Program-made: the position numbers and the translations under genes
Shown here: piece by piece, positions 49,944-55,916 of the stretch
How the letters are laid out: every line of letters begins with the position of its first letter
Position numbering within the stretch: the first letter of the stretch is position 1
Assembly: GCA_021783215.1 (NCBI GenBank)
Contig: JAJXUB010000004.1
Coordinates: 1 to 55,916, forward strand
DNA: 55,916 nt
Reading direction: 5' to 3'
Origin: Actinomycetes bacterium
Lineage (GTDB): Bacteria > Actinomycetota > Actinomycetes > Actinomycetales > Dermatophilaceae
The notes under the pieces: model-generated
Told to the model about the DNA's origin: nothing
Databases searched by the model: none
Seen by the model: the letters and a program-made list of their open reading frames with translations, nothing else

Positions 49944-51059
49944 GTGATCGCCACCCCGTCCTCGCCCATCGGCCTGCATCGGGTCCTCGAGCCACTCGTC
50001 GACGGCGTCCCGTCCGTTCTGCCGCAGCTGGCCGCCCGGCTCGACACACGCCGGGAGCTGTGGCCGGACGAGGTCCGGGTCGCCGTCGAGACACTCAACC
50101 TGGACGCCGCGTCGTACCGCCAGCTGGCGACGAAGCACACCCACCGCGGCACCCTCGACGCGACCGCACTGCGCGCGGAGGTCCTCGACATCGTCGCGAC
50201 CCGCGGCAAGATGCAGAACCCCGTCACCGGCTCGGGCGGCATGCTCATCGGGGCGGTCGAGGAGGTCGGGCCGGCGTCCACGCTCGGGCTGGCCGTGGGC
50301 GACCACGTGGCCACGCTCGTGTCGCTGTCCCTGACGCCGCTGGTCATCACCGACGGGCTCGCCCGCTGGGACGGGTGCGAGGAGCGGGTGCCCGCCGAGG
50401 GCTACGCGGTCCTGTTCGGCCGCTCGATTGCCGCGCGACTGCCGGAGGACATGGACCCCGAGCTCGCGCTCATGGTCATGGACGTCTGCGGCGCTCCGGC
50501 CCTCGTCCGAAAGGTCATCTCCTCCTACGCCGGCTCCGGGCCGGCACCGACCGTCCTCGTGCTCGGGGCAGCGGGGAAGTCGGGGTCGCTGTCGCTCGCG
50601 GCGGCCCTGGAGGCGGGCGCGGGCCGCCGGATCGCCGTCGTCCCCAACGAGGCCGAGGCGGCCACGTTGTCCGGGACCGGCCTCGCCGACATCGTCGTCG
50701 TCGCCGATGCGCGCTCCCCGCTCGGGCTGTCGGAGGCCGTCGCCGCGGCCGGCGGCCCCGCCGACGTCACCGTCGTCTGCGTCGACGTTCCCGGATGCGA
50801 GCAGCCGGCGATCCTGTCGACGGCTCCCGGGGGTTCGGTCGTCTTCTTCTCGATGGCGACGAGCTTCGCCGCGGCGGCCCTCGGCGCCGAGGGCGTCGCC
50901 GCCGACGTCACCATGCTCATCGGCAACGGCTACACCCCGGGCCACGCGGCCTACGCGCTCGACCTGGTGCGCCGCGTCGACGCGGTGCGCCACCTGTTCG
51001 AGTCTCGGCTGGGCCGCCGCCCGGCTCGGACACCTCGCCGGGGTGATATCGCGCCGTAG
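49944..51059 (+). CDS. kdd: L-erythro-3,5-diaminohexanoate dehydrogenase
   Basis: A 371-residue NAD-dependent enzyme that oxidises 3,5-diaminohexanoate to 3-keto-5-aminohexanoate in lysine degradation. Family landmarks are RGKMQNPVTGSGGMLIG near residue 90 and the dinucleotide loop VLVLGAAGKSGSLSLAAALE (about 210), plus GNGYTPGHA near the end. GTG 49944 is chosen because GGAG lies 5 nt upstream and the preceding codons to 49866 cover the promoter region. Its 3' end forms the left arm of a terminator. Confidence 0.93.
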   Translation: MIATPSSPIGLHRVLEPLVDGVPSVLPQLAARLDTRRELWPDEVRVAVETLNLDAASYRQLATKHTHRGTLDATALRAEVLDIVATRGKMQNPVTGSGGMLIGAVEEVGPASTLGLAVGDHVATLVSLSLTPLVITDGLARWDGCEERVPAEGYAVLFGRSIAARLPEDMDPELALMVMDVCGAPALVRKVISSYAGSGPAPTVLVLGAAGKSGSLSLAAALEAGAGRRIAVVPNEAEAATLSGTGLADIVVVADARSPLGLSEAVAAAGGPADVTVVCVDVPGCEQPAILSTAPGGSVVFFSMATSFAAAALGAEGVAADVTMLIGNGYTPGHAAYALDLVRRVDAVRHLFESRLGRRPARTPRRGDIAP

Positions 51060-51084
51060 AGCGCGCGTTATCACCCCGGCGAGG
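51033..51084. terminator. bidirectional hairpin terminator, kdd / nitroreductase-like
   Basis: Perfect 16-bp inverted repeat (51033-51048 and 51069-51084) with a 20-nt loop between the convergent genes; the left arm covers the last codons of kdd. It isolates kdd from kamDE, so the two need separate promoters. Confidence 0.82.
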
Positions 51085-51107
51085 AACCGGCGTAACGCCG
51101 GGCGACG

Positions 51108-51518
51108 TCAGCGGATGGGTCGAAGGGTGACGACGGGGATCGTCCGGGTCGTCCTGCGCTGGTACTCGGCAAAACCGGGCATCTTGTCGACAATGAGCCC
51201 GTAGAGCCGCTCGCGAACGGGTCCGTCCGTGTGGACCGTCGCCCTCATGGGGATCCTCTGGGAGCCCACCTCGACCTCGACATCCCGGTTCGCCGTGATG
51301 TTGGCGTACCAGTCGGGGTTGGTCGGCGCGCCGGCCTTAGACGCGGCGACGACAAGGTCCTCGCCGTCGCGGGCATACGCGAGGGGGGTGACGCGCTCGG
51401 TCCTGGAGCGGGCGCCGGTCGTGTGCAGGAGGAGAAGGTCGCCACCGGCGAACGGTCCGCCGACCCTACCGGCGTTGGCCCGGAACTCCTCGATGATCCG
51501 CTCGTTGAAGCTGCTCAT
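51108..51518 (-). CDS. DDN-type nitroreductase family protein (deazaflavin-dependent)
   Basis: A 136-residue split-barrel protein of the family that includes mycobacterial Ddn. Conserved parts are GDLLLLHTTGARSRTERVTPLAY, DLVVAASKAGAPTNPDWYANI and the C-terminal RTIPVVTLRPI. Such proteins usually bind F420. ATG 51518 is preferred over the longer reading from 51551, and GAGGT lies just upstream. It sits antisense inside the kam cluster; a role in lysine breakdown is not evident. Confidence 0.86.
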   Translation of the reverse strand: MSSFNERIIEEFRANAGRVGGPFAGGDLLLLHTTGARSRTERVTPLAYARDGEDLVVAASKAGAPTNPDWYANITANRDVEVEVGSQRIPMRATVHTDGPVRERLYGLIVDKMPGFAEYQRRTTRTIPVVTLRPIR

Positions 51519-51596
51519 GGACCTCGCAACAGCCCGGGGGAGGGGCTCCATTCCGCGGCAGGTCGGCCCGGGGCACGACGCGGCGACGCATGGGCC

Positions 51597-51638
51597 GTCG
51601 ATCTTGCGGCAAACGACCGACCCAGCCGCAAGATCGAC
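51597..51638. promoter_or_regulatory. 14-bp dyad operator upstream of kamD
   Basis: GTCGATCTTGCGGC (51597-51610) and GCCGCAAGATCGAC (51625-51638) form a perfect inverted repeat with a 14-nt spacer. The right arm contains the motif shared with the kamA/kdd region and overlaps the expected -35 of the kamD promoter. No T-run follows, so a regulator site is more likely than a terminator. Confidence 0.65.
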
Positions 51639-51649
51639 AGTCGTATTGG

Positions 51650-51655
51650 TATTCT
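51650..51655 (+). promoter_or_regulatory. kamD -10 element (leaderless)
   Basis: TATTCT, 6 nt before the GTG at 51662. No ribosome-binding site is present, so transcription probably begins at or next to the start codon. Confidence 0.55.
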
Positions 51656-51661
51656 GCAGGT

Positions 51662-53260
51662 GTGTCTGCGCGTCCCACTGGTCTGCTCGAACTCGATCCC
51701 GCCGTCGTCCGCCAGGCCAGGGCCCTGTCCCGTCGTGTCGGCAGGCCGGTCGTCAACATCGCCCGGAGCCATACGACGGTCTCCGTCGAGCGGGCGACGC
51801 TCCGGCTCGCCGGCCTGTCCGGTGCCGACCACGACCAGGTGCCCTGGGTCAACCACCTCGTCGACGCGGTTCGCGCCGACGTCGGCCTCGAGCACGGCGT
51901 CACCTCGCCTGTGTGGAACGCGCTCCGCCAGGGGGAGGCTGCGGATCTGCTGACCCTCGCGCAGAAGGCCGCCGCCGGCGCCGTGACGTTCCACCTCCCC
52001 GAGGGTCGCGGGGCCGGAGCCACCCAGCGGGCCGCGCGGGCCGCGGTGGCGCGTGGCATACGGGCCATCGACCGACAGCGGGCGACCCGGCAGCGGCTCA
52101 TCGCACGCTACGGGGACCCCGCGCGGAAGCCGTGGGTCTACCTCATCGTCGCAACGGGCGACATCATGGAGGACATCCCGCAGGCGCAGGCGGCCGCGCG
52201 TGAGGGCGCCGACATCATCGCCGTCATCCGCAGCACGGGCCAGTCCCTCCTCGACTACGTCCCCGAGGGCGCGACCCGCGAGGGCTTCGCCGGCACGTAT
52301 GCCACGCAGGAGAACTTCAGGCTCATGCGCGCCGCCCTCGACGAGACGAGCAAGGAGCTCGGGCGCTACATCCGCCTGACGAACTACGCGAGCGGTCTCT
52401 GTATGCCGGAGATCGCCGCCCTCGCCGGTCTCGAGCGGCTCGACATGATGCTCAACGACTCGATGTACGGCATCCTCTTCCGCGACATCAACCCCGTGCG
52501 GACCTTCGTCGACCAGCGGTTCTCCCGGCAGATCCACGCTCGCGCCGGCATCATCATCAACACGGGCGAGGACAACTACCTGACGACGGCCGACCCCGTC
52601 GAGGCCGCGCACACGGTGACCGTGAGCCAGCTGCTCAACGAGTACTTCGCCAAGGAGGCGGGGCTGGAGGACTGGCAGCTCGGACTCGGGCACGCCTTCG
52701 AGATCAACCCCGACATCCCCGACAGCTTCCGGCTCGAGCTCGCCCACGCCCTGCTCGCCCGAGCGCTCTTCCCCAACGCGCCGCTGAAGTGGATGCCCCC
52801 GACCAAGCACATGACCGGCGACGTCTTCAGGGGCTACCTGCTCGACGGCTTCTTCAACCTCGTCGGCGCCCTGACCGGACAGAGCATCCTCCTCGTCGGG
52901 ATGATGACGGAGGCCGTCGTGACACCGTGGCTCTCCGACCGGGACCTGGCCCTCCAGAACGTCCGGTACGTCATGAACGCCGCCGGGGGACTCACCGAGG
53001 ACTTCCACCCGCCACGCGACGGGCTCATCCAGACCCGCGCCCGCCAGGTCCTCGGCGAGGCGGTCGACCTGCTGACGCGGATCCTCGGCGATGCGGACAA
53101 CGCCAAGGACGCCCCACTGCTCGCCGCCATCGGCGACGGCACCTTCGGCCTCATGAAGCGGCCCCCCACCGCGGGAAAGGGCCTGGACGGCGTCGCGACC
53201 AAGGCCCCGGACTACGTCAACCCGGCGATCGACCTCCTGCAGGAAGGAGCGAGCCGATGA
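51662..53260 (+). CDS. kamD: beta-lysine/D-lysine 5,6-aminomutase, alpha subunit
   Basis: A 532-residue subunit of the adenosylcobalamin- and PLP-dependent mutase that moves the terminal amino group of beta-lysine to carbon 5. Segments conserved in the family include TNYASGLCMPEIAALAGLER, LNDSMYGILFRDINP and KWMPPTKHMTGD. The chain forms a TIM barrel that closes over the cobalamin in KamE. GTG 51662 gives MSARPTGLLELDP as N-terminus, of normal family length. The stop overlaps kamE. Confidence 0.95.
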   Translation: MSARPTGLLELDPAVVRQARALSRRVGRPVVNIARSHTTVSVERATLRLAGLSGADHDQVPWVNHLVDAVRADVGLEHGVTSPVWNALRQGEAADLLTLAQKAAAGAVTFHLPEGRGAGATQRAARAAVARGIRAIDRQRATRQRLIARYGDPARKPWVYLIVATGDIMEDIPQAQAAAREGADIIAVIRSTGQSLLDYVPEGATREGFAGTYATQENFRLMRAALDETSKELGRYIRLTNYASGLCMPEIAALAGLERLDMMLNDSMYGILFRDINPVRTFVDQRFSRQIHARAGIIINTGEDNYLTTADPVEAAHTVTVSQLLNEYFAKEAGLEDWQLGLGHAFEINPDIPDSFRLELAHALLARALFPNAPLKWMPPTKHMTGDVFRGYLLDGFFNLVGALTGQSILLVGMMTEAVVTPWLSDRDLALQNVRYVMNAAGGLTEDFHPPRDGLIQTRARQVLGEAVDLLTRILGDADNAKDAPLLAAIGDGTFGLMKRPPTAGKGLDGVATKAPDYVNPAIDLLQEGASR

Positions 53261-54081
53261 CACCACGGAACAAGGACGACGCGGTCCGTCGTCGCGAGCC
53301 CGCCGTCCCCGGGGAGCCGAGCCTCACCGAGTCCGGCCCGCTGGTGCGGCCCTACGGGGACCGGACCGGCGACGGCATGATGCAGATGTCGTTCACGCTC
53401 CCGCTGCCGCATGACAAGCGGGCCGAGGGGGCAGCCCTCCAGCTGGCCCGGAAGATGGGCCTCGACCCGGCGATCCTCGTGCACGCCAAGGCGATGGGGC
53501 CCCACTTCACGTTCTTCGTCGTCTACGGGTCGGTCACCCACCTCGTCGACCTTCGCGACGTGGCGGTCGTCCGCAGGGCCTACCCCCTGCTCTCCCACAA
53601 GGACGTCAGCTCGGCCGTCCGGCGCCGGCTCCGGCGCCGGATGGTCGTCGTCGGGGCGTGCATCGGGACGGACGCGCATACGGTCGGGATCGACGCAATC
53701 CTCAACATCAAGGGGTTCTCGGGGGAGAAGGGGCTGGAGTCCTACCCCGAGCTGCGGGTCGTCAACCTCGGCGCCCAGGTCCTCGTCCCGGACCTCGTCG
53801 AGCGGGCGCGGCGCGAGAAGGCGGACGCCGTCCTCGTCAGCCAGGTCGTCACCCAGCGGGAGGCGCACATCCACAACACGAAGGCGATGACGGCGGCGTT
53901 CCGTGAGGCATACCCTGCCGGGAAGGTGCCACTCCTCGTCGTCGGCGGACCCCGGTTCGAGGACGGTACCGAGACCGAGCTCGGTGTGGACCGGATCTTC
54001 GGACGCGGGACGACACCGGATGAGGTTGCCAGCTACCTGGTCCACGCGATCTGCCCGCTGCCCGAGGAGGCCAGCCGATGA
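53257..54081 (+). CDS. kamE: beta-lysine/D-lysine 5,6-aminomutase, beta subunit
   Basis: A 274-residue cobalamin- and PLP-binding subunit. The DxHxxG motif is D139-A-H141-T-V-G, with His141 as cobalt ligand. Lys152 in NIKGF is the presumed PLP Schiff-base lysine; the 11-residue spacing between them is the same as in the clostridial enzyme. An N-terminal dimerisation segment precedes these. AGGAAGGAG stands before the ATG, which overlaps kamD as ATGA. Confidence 0.96.
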   Translation: MTPRNKDDAVRRREPAVPGEPSLTESGPLVRPYGDRTGDGMMQMSFTLPLPHDKRAEGAALQLARKMGLDPAILVHAKAMGPHFTFFVVYGSVTHLVDLRDVAVVRRAYPLLSHKDVSSAVRRRLRRRMVVVGACIGTDAHTVGIDAILNIKGFSGEKGLESYPELRVVNLGAQVLVPDLVERARREKADAVLVSQVVTQREAHIHNTKAMTAAFREAYPAGKVPLLVVGGPRFEDGTETELGVDRIFGRGTTPDEVASYLVHAICPLPEEASR

Positions 54082-54473
54082 CGACGACGCCCGAGGCCGG
54101 CCTGACGGTGACCCACCGTCGCTACGTCCCCTACTCGCACGCTCACTACGCGGGAAACCTCGTCGACGGGGCCTACTCCCTCGCGGCGTTCGGTGACGTC
54201 GCCACCGAGATGTGCATCCGGACCGACGGGGACGAAGGGCTCTTCGCGAGCTACTCGGACGTGCAGTTCAGGGCCCCGGTCCGAGCGGGAGACGTCATCG
54301 AGATCGAGGCGCGGCTCGTCCGGGTCGGCAGCCGGAGCCGCGAGATGGACTTCGTGGTCAGGGTCGTCGGCCGGGGGGCTCCCGAGCGTGGCGAGAGCGC
54401 CGCAGACCTCCTCGAACCGGCCATTCTCGCCACGACCGCCCGCGGAGTGGTCGTCGTCCCCGCACGGGGCTGA
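54078..54473 (+). CDS. kal: 3-aminobutyryl-CoA ammonia-lyase
   Basis: A 131-residue hotdog-fold enzyme that releases ammonia from 3-aminobutyryl-CoA to give crotonyl-CoA, the last step of the aminomutase route. The family motif is SHAHYAGNLVDGAYSLAAFG followed by DVATEMCIRTDGDEGLFASY. Overlaps kamE by 4 nt. The preceding enzyme of the pathway, Kce, is absent from this operon. Confidence 0.92.
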   Translation: MTTTPEAGLTVTHRRYVPYSHAHYAGNLVDGAYSLAAFGDVATEMCIRTDGDEGLFASYSDVQFRAPVRAGDVIEIEARLVRVGSRSREMDFVVRVVGRGAPERGESAADLLEPAILATTARGVVVVPARG

Positions 54474-54522
54474 CCGCTGCGCGAGACGCCCGGCGAGTCT
54501 GTCGCCGACACGCCGAACGGGT

Positions 54523-54574
54523 TTGCTCAGGCTCGGTCCCTTGACTACGTTCGTCGACATAACGACCTGAGCGA
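54523..54574. other. hairpin downstream of kal
   Basis: GCTCAGG (54525-54531) pairs with CCTGAGC (54566-54572); one wobble and one Watson-Crick pair extend it outward. A small CGTT/AACG stem lies within. Could be the kal terminator or part of a larger RNA with the next element. Confidence 0.45.
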
Positions 54575-54584
54575 TCACGGTCGA

Positions 54585-54667
54585 CCAGAGCCCGCGCGCC
54601 AAGTAGAAAACACCCGTGGATCCTTGTGATTCACGACGGGTGGCCCCAACGGCGACGCGGGCTCTGG
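54585..54667. other. candidate structured RNA or complex terminator between kal and lnt
   Basis: Outer stem: 54585-54600 pairs with 54651-54667 (16 bp, one bulged A at 54655). A 10/8-nt internal loop follows, A-rich on the left side. Inner hairpin: 54611-54622 pairs with 54628-54642 (12 bp including one G-T, with a 3-nt bulge 54634-54636) and a 5-nt loop. The element ends 18 nt before the lnt -10, so it is not in a leaderless lnt mRNA. Strand and function are undetermined. Confidence 0.55.
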
Positions 54668-54685
54668 TGTTCCCGGCGCGTGGCC

Positions 54686-54691
54686 TACAGT
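54686..54691 (+). promoter_or_regulatory. lnt -10 element (leaderless)
   Basis: TACAGT, 6 nt before the GTG at 54698; no ribosome-binding site. Confidence 0.55.
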
Positions 54692-54697
54692 GCCCTG

Positions 54698-55916
54698 GTG
54701 ACCACGCGACGGGAAGCCGGGAGCCGGCGGCTGGTGCCCCTCGCACGTCTCGTCCTGGCGGTCGGGGGAGGGTACCTGGTCGGTCTCGCCTTCCCCGGCG
54801 CGAACCTCTGGTGGGCCGCCCCGCTCGGTGTCGCCCTCCTCGGCCTCGCCGGCTGGCGAGCGCGTCCGGCTAACGGCCTCGTGGCCGGTCTCGGCGCCGG
54901 GCTGGCCTACTTCGCGCCGGTCCTCTCATGGGCCGGGACGTACGTCGGCGACCTTCCCTGGCTCGCCCTGGCGACCGTCGAGTCCCTCTACGTGGCCGTC
55001 ATGGTGTGGCTCACGGTCCTCATCCAGCGGCCCCTGATCGCAGCGGGCCGCAACGGCCTCGCCTGGGCGGTCGTCCCGCTCGGCTGGGTCGTCGAGGAGC
55101 TGGCCAGGTCGACGACCCCCTACGGGGGCTTCCCGTGGGCCCGGCTCGCGTTCTCCCAGGCGGACAGCCCACTCGCTCGCGTCGCGGCGTATGCCGGTGC
55201 GCCGGGCGTGACCTTCGCCGTCGCCCTCGTCGGGACCCTCCTCGCCGGCGCCGTGGTCGCCCTGGCCGGCCGACGTCCCACCGGTGCCATCCCCCTGGTT
55301 GCCGCCGTCGCCGTCGTCGTCCTCGCCGGCCTCATCTGGCTCCCGACGGGTGGGCGACCGGTCACCGTGGCCCTCGTCCAAGGGAACGTCCCACAAGCGG
55401 GCCTCGCGTTCAACGCCCAGCGCCGCGCGGTCCTCGACGACCACGTGCGTGAGACCCTGGCCCTGGCGGCCCACCGGCCGGCCGATCTCGCCCTCGTCGT
55501 GTGGCCGGAGAACGCGAGCGACATCGACCCCATCGCGAACGCGGACGCCGCCGCGGAGATCCGCAAGGTCGTCACGGCCATCAAGGTCCCGCTGCTGCTC
55601 GGCGCGGTCATCGACGGCCCGGGACGGTACCTGAGCAACACCTCGCTCCTGTACCGGACGCCGACCTCGACGCCGGAACGCTACGTCAAGCAGCATCCCG
55701 TGCCGTTCGCCGAGTACATCCCGGACCGGTCCTTCTTCCGCCGGTTCAGCGACAAGGTCGACCTCGTCAGACGCGACTTCATCGCCGGAGGCTCCCGCGG
55801 AGAGTTCCACCTCACCGGACCTGCCGGCCCGTTCACCGTCGTCCCGACGATCTGCTTCGAGATCGCCTATGACGGGCTCGTCCGAGACGAGGTGACCCAC
55901 GCCGGTCCCGACCCGT
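54698..55916 (+). CDS. lnt: apolipoprotein N-acyltransferase (3' end beyond window)
   Basis: The first 406 codons of a membrane enzyme that N-acylates the lipoprotein Cys. About seven membrane helices are followed by a carbon-nitrogen hydrolase domain with the catalytic triad Glu271 (VVWPENAS), Lys331 (YVKQHPVPFAEY) and Cys386 (PTICFEIAY). In actinobacteria Lnt is often fused or adjacent to a polyprenol-phosphate-mannose synthase; that part is outside the window. GTG 54698 follows TACAGT by 6 nt. Confidence 0.93.
   Translation, partial: MTTRREAGSRRLVPLARLVLAVGGGYLVGLAFPGANLWWAAPLGVALLGLAGWRARPANGLVAGLGAGLAYFAPVLSWAGTYVGDLPWLALATVESLYVAVMVWLTVLIQRPLIAAGRNGLAWAVVPLGWVVEELARSTTPYGGFPWARLAFSQADSPLARVAAYAGAPGVTFAVALVGTLLAGAVVALAGRRPTGAIPLVAAVAVVVLAGLIWLPTGGRPVTVALVQGNVPQAGLAFNAQRRAVLDDHVRETLALAAHRPADLALVVWPENASDIDPIANADAAAEIRKVVTAIKVPLLLGAVIDGPGRYLSNTSLLYRTPTSTPERYVKQHPVPFAEYIPDRSFFRRFSDKVDLVRRDFIAGGSRGEFHLTGPAGPFTVVPTICFEIAYDGLVRDEVTHAGPDP

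Noticed and set aside
51597-51638. Rho-independent terminator upstream of kamD
   Set aside because: The dyad has long symmetrical arms and no T-run, lies directly over the kamD promoter, and shares a half-site with the kamA/kdd region, so an operator is more likely.
48410-54697. A hidden kce gene in the lysine cluster
   Set aside because: No open frame in the region has features of the beta-keto-acid cleavage family; all frames there are accounted for by the genes listed.

Overview
The window is GC-rich actinobacterial chromosome. Every gene block has a known counterpart in Actinobacteria: mycothiol ligase mshC with its usual neighbours, the Pup-proteasome locus (mpa, dop, pup, prcBA, pafA, pafBC), tatA-tatC next to pafBC, and the xerD-parA-scpAB-rluB-tyrA-cmk-der string. 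Gene order best fits the Micrococcales (Intrasporangiaceae/Dermatophilaceae-like), but this placement is inference. There is no prophage, CRISPR array or intact insertion sequence. The only mobile trace is a decayed IS3-type transposase fragment between two tRNA genes.

Layout. 1-3.2 kb: DUF349 protein (partial), cyclophilin, metallo-hydrolase and hisS. 3.2-12.7 kb: a membrane protein, alanine dehydrogenase, then a tightly coupled run for recombination, segregation, RNA modification and nucleotide or amino-acid synthesis (xerD to der). 12.8-13.45 kb: tRNA-Pro, IS3 remnant, tRNA-Leu. 13.5-27.3 kb: M20 hydrolase, DUF5703, acidic protein, aldo/keto reductase, uppP, the conserved phosphatase-DUF3090-SCO1664-mshC string, PAC2, HAD hydrolase, RecB-like nuclease and metH. 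27.3-43.2 kb: M50 protease, trmI, proteasome ATPase, DUF3054, dop-pup-prcB-prcA, pafA, two FKBPs, DUF3866, pafB-pafC, tatA-tatC and a diacylglycerol-kinase-like gene. 43.2-48.4 kb: HelY-like helicase, 5'-3' exonuclease-like protein, a small membrane protein, an Lrp/AsnC regulator and a YbaK-type deacylase. 48.4-54.5 kb: a lysine-degradation (Stickland-type) cluster, kamA / kdd / kamD-kamE-kal, with a nitroreductase-like gene inside it on the opposite strand. 54.7 kb to the end: apolipoprotein N-acyltransferase (partial).

The kam cluster is the most distinctive part. It encodes four of the five enzymes of the aminomutase route from lysine to crotonyl-CoA. The cleavage enzyme Kce is not in the window. 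The kamA/kdd and kamD promoter regions share a 12-base motif, which forms a 14-bp dyad before kamD. This suggests one regulon.

At the DNA level four further signals stand out. About 22 genes have a TANNNT hexamer 6-8 nt before the start codon (leaderless mRNAs). Three genes appear to need CTG starts. The heptamer GGCATAC/GTATGCC recurs on both strands in all reading frames and forces rare codons. A bulged, nested hairpin of about 83 nt lies between kal and lnt.
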